Under the pieces are notes generated by a model. It saw only the letters and a list, made by a program, of their open reading frames with translations, ran no database searches and was not told the origin of the DNA. Made by a program: the position numbers and the translations under genes. Shown here piece after piece: positions 6,790-16,235 of a DNA stretch of 64,000 bases (its first letter is position 1; every line of letters begins with the position of its first letter). The stretch comes from Roseburia sp. 831b (lineage in GTDB: Bacteria; Bacillota; Clostridia; Lachnospirales; Lachnospiraceae), in contig NZ_CP135162.1 in assembly GCF_001940165.2 (NCBI RefSeq), positions 1,951,501 through 2,015,500 of the forward strand. Direction: 5' to 3'.

Positions 6790-7917
6790 ATGTATAAAGT
6801 AATGACACCAGGACCTACCCAGGTCCCAAAGGAAGTGCTTGCAGCGCGCAGTCTTGTATGCACGAACCCTGATATCGATGAAACATTTTGCGAATTTTAT
6901 AAAGAAACCTGTGAAAAAATCAGTTCTCTCCTTCATACCAAAAATGAGACTCTGATTCTTGGAGGTGAGGGAATTCTTGGTTTGGAGGCAGCCAGTGCAA
7001 GCCTTACCGAACCGGGTGACCGTGTGCTCGTCCTTGATAACGGTATTTACGGCCGCGGTTTCGCCGATTTTGTTCAGATGTATGGTGGAATTCCGGAACT
7101 ATACAGTGATGACGATCTTAGCGCTTTGGATATTTCCAAACTCGATGCCTATCTGAAAGAGCATCATGATTATAAGTACGCTTCCGTCGTTCACTGTGAC
7201 ACTCCAAGTGGTGTATTAAACGACATTTCCAAAATCTGCCCTCTCCTGAAAAAATATGGTATTTTAACGGTGGTTGACTCTGTCTCCGCCATGTTTGGAG
7301 AACCGGTTGACGTTGATGCATATCAGATTGACCTTTTGTGTGGCGGCTCCCAGAAGGCAGTTTCCGCTCCTCCGGGACTTACTTTTGTCACCATCAGTGA
7401 GGACGCCAAAGAAGCCATGAAAGCTCGGAAAACTCCAGTTGCATCCTTCTATGCCAACCTTTTGACATTCGAGGGATACTATGAGAAAAAATGGTTTCCA
7501 TACACCATGCCAATCAGCGATATCTACGGACTTCGCGCAGCCTTTGATTTGATTGAAAACGATGTGACACATTTAGAACGTCACGCCAAAATCGGTGCCG
7601 CCACAAGAAAAGCAATTACATCCTGCGGCCTAAAGCTTCACTTGAAGAATGGATATTCGAACACGGTAACCGTCTTTGATGTCCCACCACAGACAACGGC
7701 TGATGATATTTTGCGCCTGATGCGTGAAGATCACAACATTTTAATTGCAGGCTCCTTTGATACCTTGGCTGGAAAAGTCATCCGAATCGGACATATGGGT
7801 GCGAACGCAAACAAAGCGGATATGGTGGAAACCCTACATGCACTGTATCAGGTACTTTGCAAACTGGGCGTTCCGGTAACCTGCGATCCTGCAGAGGTGT
7901 TCCTTGCGGAATTGTAA
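6790..7917 (+). CDS. class V aminotransferase (alanine-glyoxylate / pyridoxamine-pyruvate type)
   Basis: The 375-residue fold-type I PLP enzyme begins with the family start MTPGPTQVPKEVL, contains VVDSVSAMFGEPVDVD, and has the PLP lysine in GGSQKAVSAPPGL (Lys about 195). The C-terminal substrate domain ends with VIRIGHMG. These features place it with alanine-glyoxylate, serine-pyruvate, PucG and pyridoxamine-pyruvate aminotransferases; the sequence does not separate them. It is cotranscribed with the ECF S component 64 bases upstream, and GAGG precedes the ATG. In that setting, conversion of imported pyridoxamine to pyridoxal is attractive but unproven. A bidirectional terminator follows. Confidence 0.75.
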   Translation: MYKVMTPGPTQVPKEVLAARSLVCTNPDIDETFCEFYKETCEKISSLLHTKNETLILGGEGILGLEAASASLTEPGDRVLVLDNGIYGRGFADFVQMYGGIPELYSDDDLSALDISKLDAYLKEHHDYKYASVVHCDTPSGVLNDISKICPLLKKYGILTVVDSVSAMFGEPVDVDAYQIDLLCGGSQKAVSAPPGLTFVTISEDAKEAMKARKTPVASFYANLLTFEGYYEKKWFPYTMPISDIYGLRAAFDLIENDVTHLERHAKIGAATRKAITSCGLKLHLKNGYSNTVTVFDVPPQTTADDILRLMREDHNILIAGSFDTLAGKVIRIGHMGANANKADMVETLHALYQVLCKLGVPVTCDPAEVFLAEL

Positions 7918-7925
7918 AAAAGCAA

Positions 7926-7974
7926 AAAAGAAGTTATCACATAGGACAATGTCCTGGTGATAACTTCTTTTTTA
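7926..7974. terminator. bidirectional terminator between convergent genes
   Basis: AAGAAGTTATCAC pairs with GTGATAACTTCTT, and an inner AGGAC-AAT-GTCCT stem continues the hairpin. A and T runs flank it on the two sides. It serves the plus-strand aminotransferase gene and the minus-strand lactate dehydrogenase gene. Confidence 0.9.
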
Positions 7975-7978
7975 CAAA

Positions 7979-8941
7979 CTATAATGCCTGGTCAATCACA
8001 CTGCGAAGTGTTTTCGCAGATTTCTGTAAACGTTCTGTCTCTTCCTCATCCATCTGGATTGGAACCATGGTTTCTACACCACGTGCCCCGATGACAGCCG
8101 GCATGGAAAGCATCACGTCATCGATTCCATATTCTCCGTGCATCATGTTCGATACCGGCATAATGGATTTCTCATCACGTACAATCGCCTCGCAGATTCT
8201 TCGAACTGCCATTGCGACACCGTAGTAGGTTGCTTTTTTCTTTTCAATGATTTCATATGCACTGTTCTTTACAGCTTCTGAAATCTTGTGTGTATTCTCC
8301 TCATGATTATAGTGTCCGCGCAATTCACACATCTTTGAAATCGGAACACCGGATACTGTTGCACTACTGAATACTGCAAGTTCGCTGTCTCCATGCTCTC
8401 CTACGATAAAAGCATGTACACTTCGGCTGTCTACCCCAAGGTGTTCTCCAAGTTCATATTTTAATCTTGCGGTATCTAATACGGTTCCGGAACCAAGCAC
8501 ACGGTTCTCCGGAAAACCAGACAGTTTTAAAGCTGTATAAGTTAAAATATCAACCGGGTTAGAGACAACTAACAGAATGCCTGCACATTTTCTTTTTGCT
8601 ATCTCTGGAATGATTGACTTAAAAATCGAAATGTTTTTGGATACAAGGTCTAATCTTGTCTCCCCCGGTTTCTGTCCTGCACCGGCTGTGATGACAATGA
8701 TGGATGCATCCGTAATATCGTCGTAAGTTCCTGCATAGATTTTCATTGGTCTTGCAAAAGGAACACCGTGGCTGATATCCATCGCCTCGCCCTTTGCACG
8801 TTCCTCATCTGCATCGATTAATACCATCTCGGAAAACAATCCACTCTGCATCAAGGCAAAAGCAGAAGATGAACCAACAAATCCACAACCAATAATTGCT
8901 ACTTTTCTTAAATCTACTGTTCCTGTCTCATTTATTACCAT
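7979..8941 (-). CDS. ldh: L-lactate dehydrogenase
   Basis: It reduces pyruvate to L-lactate with NADH in fermentation. It has 320 residues from the chosen start. The Rossmann motif GCGFVGSSSA is near residues 18-27; DISHG, SNPVDILTY and the catalytic GEHGDSE (His about 183) are intact. Gln in GAGQKPGETR marks lactate rather than malate specificity. The start at 8941 has GGAG six bases upstream; an in-frame extension of 33 codons to 9040 lacks support and would make the protein unusually long. The gene appears monocistronic. No Rex-type operator was seen upstream. Confidence 0.92.
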   Translation of the reverse strand: MVINETGTVDLRKVAIIGCGFVGSSSAFALMQSGLFSEMVLIDADEERAKGEAMDISHGVPFARPMKIYAGTYDDITDASIIVITAGAGQKPGETRLDLVSKNISIFKSIIPEIAKRKCAGILLVVSNPVDILTYTALKLSGFPENRVLGSGTVLDTARLKYELGEHLGVDSRSVHAFIVGEHGDSELAVFSSATVSGVPISKMCELRGHYNHEENTHKISEAVKNSAYEIIEKKKATYYGVAMAVRRICEAIVRDEKSIMPVSNMMHGEYGIDDVMLSMPAVIGARGVETMVPIQMDEEETERLQKSAKTLRSVIDQAL

Positions 8942-9262
8942 ATCATTCTCCATTCCTGCGCCGCTACTGCGCATCTTAAGTTTCTGCATATCCGCCTTTA
9001 CACTTGCATCATATCGAACTTTTTGTTCCATTTCAAGCACTTCTACTCTATTCTTTCCAACTTGAGAAAAAATTATGAGTAAACATCGTTTCCTGTTTTA
9101 AATAAATTCATTCTATGGCGCCCTTTCCATGAACTTATTTCTATGAATTTCTTGGAAACTACCGTCATTATAAGGAACCTTTTTCCAATTTTCCGTAACA
9201 TTCGTTACATTTTTAACAATCTGCAAAAATCCAGACTACTATGTGTCATTTTATTTCTACAA
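8942..9262. other. gene-free stretch upstream of ldh
   Basis: This holds the ldh leader and promoter. TTGACG in the adjacent structured element followed 18 bases later by TAAAAT (minus strand) is a possible distal promoter. No credible reading frame or further repeat is seen. Confidence 0.35.
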
Positions 9263-9357
9263 AGAACAGGACGTCAAAAGCCAGCCCACAAATTAGTTGT
9301 TGCCAAATTCCACAAAGGCGAGGCTATGTGTGAGGTGGTTTTTGACGCCCTGTTCCT
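9263..9357 (-). other. structured element, copy A
   Basis: The outer arms AGAACAGG-A-CGTCAAAA and TTTTTGACG-C-CCTGTTC pair across about 60 bases. Inside, CACA/TGTG and TAG/CTA can pair, and the centre reads GCCAAATTCCACAAAGGC. A second copy with different outer arms but the same centre lies at 26804-26887. It begins right at the stop codon of the gene ending at 9356 (minus strand), so it may also act as that operon's terminator, although the T-run is poor. Confidence 0.5.
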
Positions 9358-9979
9358 ACGGATGCATATACTTATAAAAGGAGTTTGTGATTTTCCCCTT
9401 ATATACATAATAGTTGGCTACTGCATTTACACTCGATGAGGTGCGCTCTATCACATCGCCTTCCCTGGTATAGCTGCCGGCATCCTGTGTCTTATCTTCT
9501 CCGCTTCCCGACTCTTCGGTGTAAGTGCCATCAGCCGAAAAGGTAACGGTACTTACCATTCCATCGCTGCTTTCATAGGTGCAGACTGCATCAAATTTCT
9601 CATCCTGTGGCACTTCCCCATCATATAAAAAATCTGTTGCAATCAAATACTCTCCTTCTTTTGCATAAGAGTCTGACTCTTTTCCATCGCCCGTTTTCGT
9701 TGTCACCATTCCATCCGCATAAGAAAAGCTTCCCGTCTCAAGTGCGATGGCATCTTTATCTCCCCCAAGCAAAACCTGGTAGGTTCCTTCCTTTGCATCA
9801 AAGGAAAGGCAAAATGTCGTCGTGGTAATTTCGTCTGACTGGTTCATCCCCATTGCATACAGCCCGTCCACCTGGTCGGCTTTTCCTTTGTTTCCATAAG
9901 ATACGAGAAGGACTCCCACCGCAATTCCAAGCACTGCTGCAAGGATTCCTCTCGTAAGTAATCCGGTATGTTTTTTCAT
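9356..9979 (-). CDS. small membrane-anchored secreted protein of unknown function
   Basis: The 207-residue protein has a single N-terminal hydrophobic helix (about residues 9-28) as signal anchor and an extracellular beta-rich domain. There appear to be two related segments, FCLSFDAKEGTYQV...GSFSYADGMVTTK and VSTVTFSADGTYTEE...GSYTREGDVIERT, which look like a duplicated small beta-sheet repeat. I do not recognise a named family. Its start overlaps the end of the SGNH hydrolase gene by four bases, so it is translationally coupled to the MBOAT/SGNH pair and probably works with it at the cell surface. Confidence 0.6.
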   Translation of the reverse strand: MKKHTGLLTRGILAAVLGIAVGVLLVSYGNKGKADQVDGLYAMGMNQSDEITTTTFCLSFDAKEGTYQVLLGGDKDAIALETGSFSYADGMVTTKTGDGKESDSYAKEGEYLIATDFLYDGEVPQDEKFDAVCTYESSDGMVSTVTFSADGTYTEESGSGEDKTQDAGSYTREGDVIERTSSSVNAVANYYVYKGKITNSFYKYMHP

Positions 9980-10896
9980 GAATCTCTTCCTTCCTGTCTG
10001 ATTCCCTTCGTCAGCAAAAAGTCATGCCAGATGCCATATTTTGAGCCGTACAGGTGCAGATTATCAAACGATAAATCTGCCTGTAAATCTCCATTTTCAT
10101 CGCAGACCACATCGTTGACATCGATATAGAAAATGGTACGATTATCTGCCAATGCTGCAATTCTTTCATTCCGCTCGTTGATTCCGGTATTGTTAAAAAT
10201 CGGATCCGAATTCGACTTTTCTCCGGTTACACGCATGATTCCCTGCACAAAAATAATTGCATCCGGCTGTAATTCACGGAACTTTTGAACGGTCTGTTCA
10301 TAGCACTCCATAAAGCCATCTATCGTTCCGCGCCCCATCTCATTGATTCCAATCTGGAAATAAATTTTTCCAAAATGCTGTGTCGATAATGCAGTTTCCA
10401 ATGTCACTTTCTGTCCATTTACTTCACAGAATGCATCATCCCACAAATCGTAGATGTTCATTCCGATTGTGGCATAAAATGTCGCATTGTCTATATTTCC
10501 ATAATCACGCAATCCCACGGTTCTAGAATCCCCGATAAACACAGCATCATCGAAATAACTGTCATCCACCTGTTCGAATTCACGAATCGGTGGCAGGGCA
10601 GGTTTTTCCTCTTTTTCTTCCTCCGCTGCAGGCTCTACGCTGTTCTCATTTTCCATTTTTGCAAGGTCTTTTTCCTTTGCTGTTTTCACCCAAAGATTCC
10701 ATGGGTAAATGTGGTCGTGTGCTCCCTGAAATACCACTGCAAAATAAGGGGTACTCTTCGCATCAATCACGTATTCTTTATAGATGGTATTTCTTCCTGC
10801 AAATCCAAAAATGGATAAAATCACCCATCCTGCTATCACAATGATGAAAAGGGAACATTTTTTTATTACCTTCATTTCCTGTTTCCGTCCTTCCAT
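9976..10896 (-). CDS. membrane-anchored SGNH/GDSL hydrolase, partner of MBOAT acyltransferase
   Basis: The 306-residue protein has an N-terminal membrane helix (about 10-32) and an outside SGNH hydrolase domain. Block I is VFIGDSRTVGLRDY (Ser about 122), a block III-like IGINEMG follows, and NLHLYGSKYGIWHDFLL near the C terminus supplies the Asp/His region (DNLHLY). With the preceding MBOAT gene it resembles O-acetyl transfer pairs of the AlgI/AlgJ, DltB/DltD and PatA/PatB kinds that acylate wall or exopolysaccharide. The target polymer is unknown. Only two bases separate it from the MBOAT stop codon. Confidence 0.8.
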   Translation of the reverse strand: MEGRKQEMKVIKKCSLFIIVIAGWVILSIFGFAGRNTIYKEYVIDAKSTPYFAVVFQGAHDHIYPWNLWVKTAKEKDLAKMENENSVEPAAEEEKEEKPALPPIREFEQVDDSYFDDAVFIGDSRTVGLRDYGNIDNATFYATIGMNIYDLWDDAFCEVNGQKVTLETALSTQHFGKIYFQIGINEMGRGTIDGFMECYEQTVQKFRELQPDAIIFVQGIMRVTGEKSNSDPIFNNTGINERNERIAALADNRTIFYIDVNDVVCDENGDLQADLSFDNLHLYGSKYGIWHDFLLTKGIRQEGRDS

Positions 10897-10898
10897 GC

Positions 10899-12314
10899 CT
10901 AAAAGTTGAAATATAAAAATGGATTATTTGCCGAGATTGCAAGATAGTAAATGCTAATCCAGAACAATACTGCGACTGCAAGTGTCTCCATGCGTTTTTT
11001 CTGGAAAACACGGTATAAAACAGATGGATACGGTGAGGAAAAAAGAATACCAATTCCAAACAAATACCAATAATCCTTAAAATATTTAAGATAATCCAAA
11101 CGGTTGATGGTCACACCACTCTTTGTGAAAAATGGGAACATTCTGCCAAGGTAAGTACCAAGTTGTCCCATATCGGTAATTGCAAAAATTACCCAGGTTA
11201 CCGGAACTAACAGTATCAGATAAATGTGGGAAAGCACCTTACTTTTTTCCAGATAACGGAGCAGGAACAGCTTTTCTAACATCATAAAGGAAACCAGCAC
11301 AACACCCCAAAGCACAAAATTCCATCCTGCGCCATGCCAGATTGCGGTTAACAGCCACACGACAATCAGGTTGAAAATCATACGTGGCTTTCCCTTCCGG
11401 TTACCGCCAAGCGGGATATACACATACTCACGGAACCATCTTCCCAGCGTGATATGCCATCTGCGCCAGAATTCCGTGATGGATTTTGAAATATAAGGAT
11501 GGTCGAAGTTGACCGGAATCTGAAATCCTAACATTTTTCCAAGACCAATTGCCATCATGGAATACCCGCTGAAATCAAAATAAAGCTGAATGGAATATGC
11601 AAATGCTCCCATCCAGGCAAGCGGTGTGGAAATACTTTCAAATCCAATCATCTGAATACTATTCCAGAGTGTTCCGATACGATCCGCAACAATCACCTTC
11701 GCTGCTAAACCAATGGTTAATGTCTTTAACCCATTTTCAAAATCTATGGTTGTCACATGACGTTTTTTTAAACAGTGGGAAACTTCCGTGTAATTGATAA
11801 TTGGTCCGGCAATCAGCTGTGGGAACATCGTTAAATAGGTTCCAAGACAAATCAGCGAATCCTCCGCCTTGATGTTCTTACGGTAAACATCAATCACATA
11901 GGCCGCAATCTGGAACGTATAAAAGCTGATTCCAAGCGGCAGCGCCTGCTCCACAACCGGCAGGGCACCGGCATTTCCGGTCAGTTTTCCGATGATAACA
12001 TTGATATTTTCTGCGACAAATGCGCTATATTTAAAAAAGAAAAGCATCCCAAAGTCAAAACACAATGCAAGTGTTAAAAGAATGGTCTGTTTTCTTCCTT
12101 TTTCTTCCTCTCCCCGGTACATGCATCTTCCCAAAATATAGTTTACCAGTACGGATGCAAGTAACAGGATGCTATACATGGCTTCTCCGATGGTGTAAAA
12201 AATGATACTACCTGCAAATAAGGTCACATTCCGGTATTTTTGTGGCGTAAGATAATACACAATCAAAAATAGCGGCAAAAAACGAAACAAAAATTCTAAA
12301 CTACTAAATACCAT
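10899..12314 (-). CDS. MBOAT family O-acyltransferase (AlgI/DltB-like)
   Basis: The 471-residue polytopic membrane protein has about ten helices. It opens with MVFSSLEFLFRFLPLFLIVYY, typical of the AlgI branch. It contains YPRI-type PQLIAGPI, then SITEFWRRWHITLGRWFREYVYIPLGGNRKG and the catalytic histidine in LTAIWHGAGWNFVLWG. The family moves an acyl group across the membrane to an extracellular acceptor. It is first in an operon with an SGNH hydrolase and a small secreted protein. An AlgI-type wall or polysaccharide acetylase is the most likely identity. Confidence 0.9.
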   Translation of the reverse strand: MVFSSLEFLFRFLPLFLIVYYLTPQKYRNVTLFAGSIIFYTIGEAMYSILLLASVLVNYILGRCMYRGEEEKGRKQTILLTLALCFDFGMLFFFKYSAFVAENINVIIGKLTGNAGALPVVEQALPLGISFYTFQIAAYVIDVYRKNIKAEDSLICLGTYLTMFPQLIAGPIINYTEVSHCLKKRHVTTIDFENGLKTLTIGLAAKVIVADRIGTLWNSIQMIGFESISTPLAWMGAFAYSIQLYFDFSGYSMMAIGLGKMLGFQIPVNFDHPYISKSITEFWRRWHITLGRWFREYVYIPLGGNRKGKPRMIFNLIVVWLLTAIWHGAGWNFVLWGVVLVSFMMLEKLFLLRYLEKSKVLSHIYLILLVPVTWVIFAITDMGQLGTYLGRMFPFFTKSGVTINRLDYLKYFKDYWYLFGIGILFSSPYPSVLYRVFQKKRMETLAVAVLFWISIYYLAISANNPFLYFNF

Positions 12315-12349
12315 GACAGAGCTCTTTTCTATCTAAGATTTTACGGATT

Positions 12350-12384
12350 TTAAGGGGCGTTTCCCCTTAACCTTGCTCATTATA
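12350..12384 (-). promoter_or_regulatory. leader hairpin and -10 box of the MBOAT operon
   Basis: On the minus strand TATAAT lies at 12384-12379 with a poor -35. About ten bases later the perfect palindrome TTAAGGGG-AAACG-CCCCTTAA occupies 12370-12350. No T-run follows it. It may stabilise the leader or be a protein site. Confidence 0.4.
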
Positions 12385-12441
12385 GACGAATTTTTTCTAC
12401 ATTACCATACATCCTGCAAAAATGTATTAAAATTGTCATAA

Positions 12442-13728
12442 TCACTCGAAAATGTAACTTTTTTGTAATGTTTGACCAACATTTTTCGCTTCCAGTTCCC
12501 CGATAAAATAAAGGGAACCAAATGCAATTCTCTTATGTGTGTCTGTGTATGCTTCTGTAAAACATGCCTCAATGGAAGCATAATTTTTTGCTGGAATTCC
12601 TTCCTTCCTGATACAGTCTGCCAGTGCGTCCGCCTGAAGAGCTCTTGCGCTTTCCGCTGTAATGGTCCGGAAATCCAGCGCAAGCGGCAGCAACTCCTCA
12701 ATCATTTTTTCATAATCCTTGTCTGCCATAACCGCCATGATAAAATGGAACTTCTCTCCCGGGAAAAGAGTCATCAGGCTTTCCTTTAGTGCCTTTACCC
12801 CATGACTGTTGTGTGCTCCATCCACCATGAAAAATGGCTTTTCGCATAAGATTTCCATGCGCCCAATCCAATGTGCTTTCTCGATTCCAGCACAAAAATA
12901 CGACATATCCATCTTATTTCTCTTTCTAAGGAATGTTTCCGCTGCGAGCATCGCAGCTACCGCATTCTCATATTGATGCACTCCTAGTATATGCATCGAG
13001 ATATATTTATAATACTGGTAAGAAAAGGTTTGTCCTTTTGTTGTCATCCCTTCCCTTTTTATTTTAGCGGCATCAACCCATTTTACCTCGTCTGCAAGAG
13101 AAGCTGCCTGCTTTAAAACTGCCTCCGCCTCCGGTTCCTGGCTTTCAATTACAACCGTAGTTCCTTTCTTGATAATCCCTGCTTTTTCACTTGCAATCTT
13201 ATCCAGGGTATCGCCAAGCAGGCTTGTGTGGTCATAACCGATTTTGGTAATCACAGCAACTTCCGGCACTCCTAGCGCATTGGTGGAATCTAACCTTCCG
13301 CCAAGCCCGGTCTCCATGACCATGACATCACATTTTTGTTCTCTAAAATAAAGCACTGCCATGAGCATACAGTAATCAAACATGGTCGGATAAACGCCAA
13401 AGTCCTGCTCCAGTAAAAAATTTCCGATTCTTGCGCAGTCTTCTTTTGGTATCATCTCTCCGTTTACCTGAATCCGCTCTCTGAAATCGACCAGGTGAGG
13501 TGACGTAAACATCCCCACTTTCAGTCCGGCCTCCTTTAAAATAGAGCACAAAAAAGCAGAGACGGAGCCTTTTCCATTCGTCCCTGCAATGTGAAAAAAT
13601 GGAATATCCTTCTGGGGACTGCCAAGTTTATGTAACATTACGCGGCTGATTTCTACCCCGGTCAGATTTCCAAAACGTCTTTTATTTTCAATTGTGTCAA
13701 TCACTTCTTCGTATGATAATTCCTGCAT
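12442..13728 (-). CDS. folC: folylpolyglutamate synthase / dihydrofolate synthase
   Basis: It adds glutamate to folates (and dihydropteroate). It has 428 residues, the normal family length, from ATG at 13728, which has GAGG upstream. An in-frame extension to 13806 would overlap the preceding degV stop and has no ribosome site. The ATP loop HIAGTNGKGSVSAF is near residue 47, followed by the Mur-ligase-type TSPHLVDFRERI, VMETGLGGRLDSTN, GYDHTSLLG and DGAHNSHG. It follows degV by 43 bases and is probably cotranscribed. Only one folC is seen here, so the bifunctional form is likely. Confidence 0.92.
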   Translation of the reverse strand: MQELSYEEVIDTIENKRRFGNLTGVEISRVMLHKLGSPQKDIPFFHIAGTNGKGSVSAFLCSILKEAGLKVGMFTSPHLVDFRERIQVNGEMIPKEDCARIGNFLLEQDFGVYPTMFDYCMLMAVLYFREQKCDVMVMETGLGGRLDSTNALGVPEVAVITKIGYDHTSLLGDTLDKIASEKAGIIKKGTTVVIESQEPEAEAVLKQAASLADEVKWVDAAKIKREGMTTKGQTFSYQYYKYISMHILGVHQYENAVAAMLAAETFLRKRNKMDMSYFCAGIEKAHWIGRMEILCEKPFFMVDGAHNSHGVKALKESLMTLFPGEKFHFIMAVMADKDYEKMIEELLPLALDFRTITAESARALQADALADCIRKEGIPAKNYASIEACFTEAYTDTHKRIAFGSLYFIGELEAKNVGQTLQKSYIFE

Positions 13729-13771
13729 TTTTTCTGCTGCCTCTGCCGGATGAAAAAGCAAGGAGTCTCGC

Positions 13772-14611
13772 TTATACCACCATGATAATTCCACCGTCAT
13801 TGGCATACATGCTGCTGACTCCTGCGGTATTTACCATAATAATATCCTTAAAATGTGCCTGTTTTTCAATGTGTTCTTTCACTTCCAAAGCACGCGCCGG
13901 ACAATTACAATGTGCAATCGCGACAATCTTTTGCTCCAAATCTTTTGTTTTGGATAGCATCGTCGTAATCATCTTATCCAACGCTTTTTTCATTCCTCTT
14001 GCCTGATCGAGCTGACAGATTGAGCCCTCCTTCGTTGAACCCATGACGGGTTTGATGTTTAATGTGTTGGCAATAAATGCTTTTACATTACTTAATCTTC
14101 CATTTTTACGGAGTGTCTCTAACGATTCCAGCACAAAATAAGTATTCATCTCCTCGATGTACGCCTCTACCTGCTCAACTACTTCCTCAAACTTCAGTCC
14201 GGCCTCTTCACATTCCTTAATCTTCATTCCAATCAGAGTCTCGCCAACGGATGCTGATTTGGAATTAAACACATAAATATTTTTTGCATCACCGTACTCT
14301 TCCTCGTACAGATTTTTCGCTAAAACCGCACTGTTGTAGGAGCCGCTTAACTGGTTTGACAGTGTCACAACGTAAAAGTTCTGTGCATCTTCCCGAAAGC
14401 ACTCTAAATATTTTTCCGGAGAAGGACAGGAAGATTTCGGTCCATTCTCACTCTGCTCTACCATCTTCAAAAAAGAAAGCTGGTCAAAGCTCTCATCATC
14501 TACGATTCTTACTCCGTCCACCTCTAATTCCAGCGGTACGGATTTAAAATGATCATCCTTTTTTAATTCGTCCGTCAATTCTCCACAGCTGTCAATTATG
14601 ATCTTATACAT
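13772..14611 (-). CDS. DegV family fatty-acid-binding protein
   Basis: The 279-residue protein has DegV hallmarks: N-terminal YKIIIDSCGELTDEL, SSCPSPEKYLECF, then YVVTLSNQLSGSYNSAVLAK and the C-terminal IAHCNCPARALEVKEHI. DegV proteins (FakB type) bind a fatty acid and present it to the FakA kinase; FakA is not in this window. The start at 14611 has GGAGG seven bases upstream. It lies upstream of folC in the same direction. A second DegV lies at 23333. Confidence 0.88.
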   Translation of the reverse strand: MYKIIIDSCGELTDELKKDDHFKSVPLELEVDGVRIVDDESFDQLSFLKMVEQSENGPKSSCPSPEKYLECFREDAQNFYVVTLSNQLSGSYNSAVLAKNLYEEEYGDAKNIYVFNSKSASVGETLIGMKIKECEEAGLKFEEVVEQVEAYIEEMNTYFVLESLETLRKNGRLSNVKAFIANTLNIKPVMGSTKEGSICQLDQARGMKKALDKMITTMLSKTKDLEQKIVAIAHCNCPARALEVKEHIEKQAHFKDIIMVNTAGVSSMYANDGGIIMVV

Positions 14612-14771
14612 GATATATCCTCCATTCAAACAACACGATCTTTGTCTTATTTTTCGCATTTGTTTATCAAAAACATGATTAATGTTAATTTTTTCTATTT
14701 GATGTAGTTTTTAATACTACATGATAGTAACACAAAAACCGTGTTTTGAAAAGAGGTTTTTTCCATCCTTT

Positions 14772-16064
14772 TTATGCCTGAAAATATGCAGTTACCATAT
14801 TTTTTAGAGAATCGATATCCTTCGTACCCATCAGCTCCCTTGCAGAATGCATGGCAAGAAGCGGAATTCCAACATCGACGGTCTTAACCGGAAGCAGGGA
14901 AGACGCGATGGCTCCTAAGGTTCCGCCGCCAACCATATCCGAACGGTTGACAAATTTCTGGTATGGAATCTGTCCGGCATCGCAAAGCTGCTGTAAAATA
15001 GAAACCGATTCACAGTCTGTCGCATAAGACTGGGAGCATGCCTCTTTGATGCAGAAACCTTTTCCAAGAACCGGCTGGTTGGTGACATCCATTTTTCCTG
15101 GCTGGTTTGGATGAAGTCCGTGTGCAACGTCCACCGAAAGGAGCATACTCTGATACCAGTCCTGCTCAAAGAGTTCTTCTCTTCCAAGTGCCTTTGCCAG
15201 GCGTCTTAACATATCGTGAAGCAAAATAGAGCCTGCTCCCTGCTTGGTCTTACTTCCGATTTCCTCATGGTCAAATAAAGCAATGAGGTTCACGCCGTCG
15301 GTACGTTCTGCATCGATAATGGCAGATACAAGTGCCGAGCAGGAGGTTAAGTTGTCTAATCTTGGGCTGGAAATGAAATCATCGCTGACTCCGACGTAAG
15401 AAGGTTCTTCTGTACAATAAACGCTCAGTTCAAAATCCAAAATATCTTCTTTTGCAACCGAAAGTTCCTCTGCGAGATAACTTAAGAAGTAATCGTTGGT
15501 CTTTTTCTCCTCTGGAATCATCCCAAGAAGCGGAATCAGATCAATCTGTCTGTTGAGTTCTACGCCCTTGTTTACCTCACGGTTCATGTGGATTGCAAGA
15601 TTTGGAATCGTAAGCACCGGTTTTTTCGACTGGAACAATACCATCTTTGGTGCAAATACATGCTCACTTCGAACCGCCACACGTCCTGCAATTCCAAGCG
15701 GACGGTCTAACCAGGTATTTAAGATTGGTCCTCCGTACACTTCCACATTCACCTGTGCGTAAGAATGGTTCGACATATCTGCACTTGGTTTGATGCGAAG
15801 GCATGGATAATCGGTGTGTGCTGCTGCAAGGCGAAGAAATGGTGCCTTATCTTCTTTTTCTGCTTCCTTAGGCAGTGTAAATGCAAACAGGGTTGTGCCA
15901 TGGTGGTTTACATAATATTTTCCACCTTTTTCCAGATTCCATTTTGAATCATACGCAAGTGACGCAAAACCTGCTTCTTTTAATCGTTTTTCACAGCTTT
16001 CTACGGTATGAAATGGTGTGATACCATCTTTTAATAATTGAAATAATGCTTGTTGTTCTTTCAT
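14772..16064 (-). CDS. M18 family aminopeptidase
   Basis: The 430-residue cytoplasmic metalloaminopeptidase has metal and catalytic motifs LAAAHTDYP (His/Asp, about 85), LDNLTSCSAL, ALFDHEEIGSKTKQGAGS (Glu pair), SVDVAHGLHPN and the C-terminal PLLAMHSARELMGTKD with the last metal histidine. It removes acidic or neutral N-terminal residues from peptides (ApeB/aspartyl aminopeptidase group). The length is normal for the family. It stands alone; the upstream ribosome site is weak. Confidence 0.92.
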   Translation of the reverse strand: MKEQQALFQLLKDGITPFHTVESCEKRLKEAGFASLAYDSKWNLEKGGKYYVNHHGTTLFAFTLPKEAEKEDKAPFLRLAAAHTDYPCLRIKPSADMSNHSYAQVNVEVYGGPILNTWLDRPLGIAGRVAVRSEHVFAPKMVLFQSKKPVLTIPNLAIHMNREVNKGVELNRQIDLIPLLGMIPEEKKTNDYFLSYLAEELSVAKEDILDFELSVYCTEEPSYVGVSDDFISSPRLDNLTSCSALVSAIIDAERTDGVNLIALFDHEEIGSKTKQGAGSILLHDMLRRLAKALGREELFEQDWYQSMLLSVDVAHGLHPNQPGKMDVTNQPVLGKGFCIKEACSQSYATDCESVSILQQLCDAGQIPYQKFVNRSDMVGGGTLGAIASSLLPVKTVDVGIPLLAMHSARELMGTKDIDSLKNMVTAYFQA

Positions 16065-16235
16065 ATCTTTTTTCAGGATATAACTCCCGATACTCCTTTT
16101 TTCATTTTCCCCTCTATTCTACTATAAAATACCTCATATATTAAGGCATTTTTCAAATTTTTTCACGACACGTCATATCCAACCCATCTTTCGTATGCTA
16201 TAATAGGCTCATCGAAAAAGAAAGGCAAACAAACT

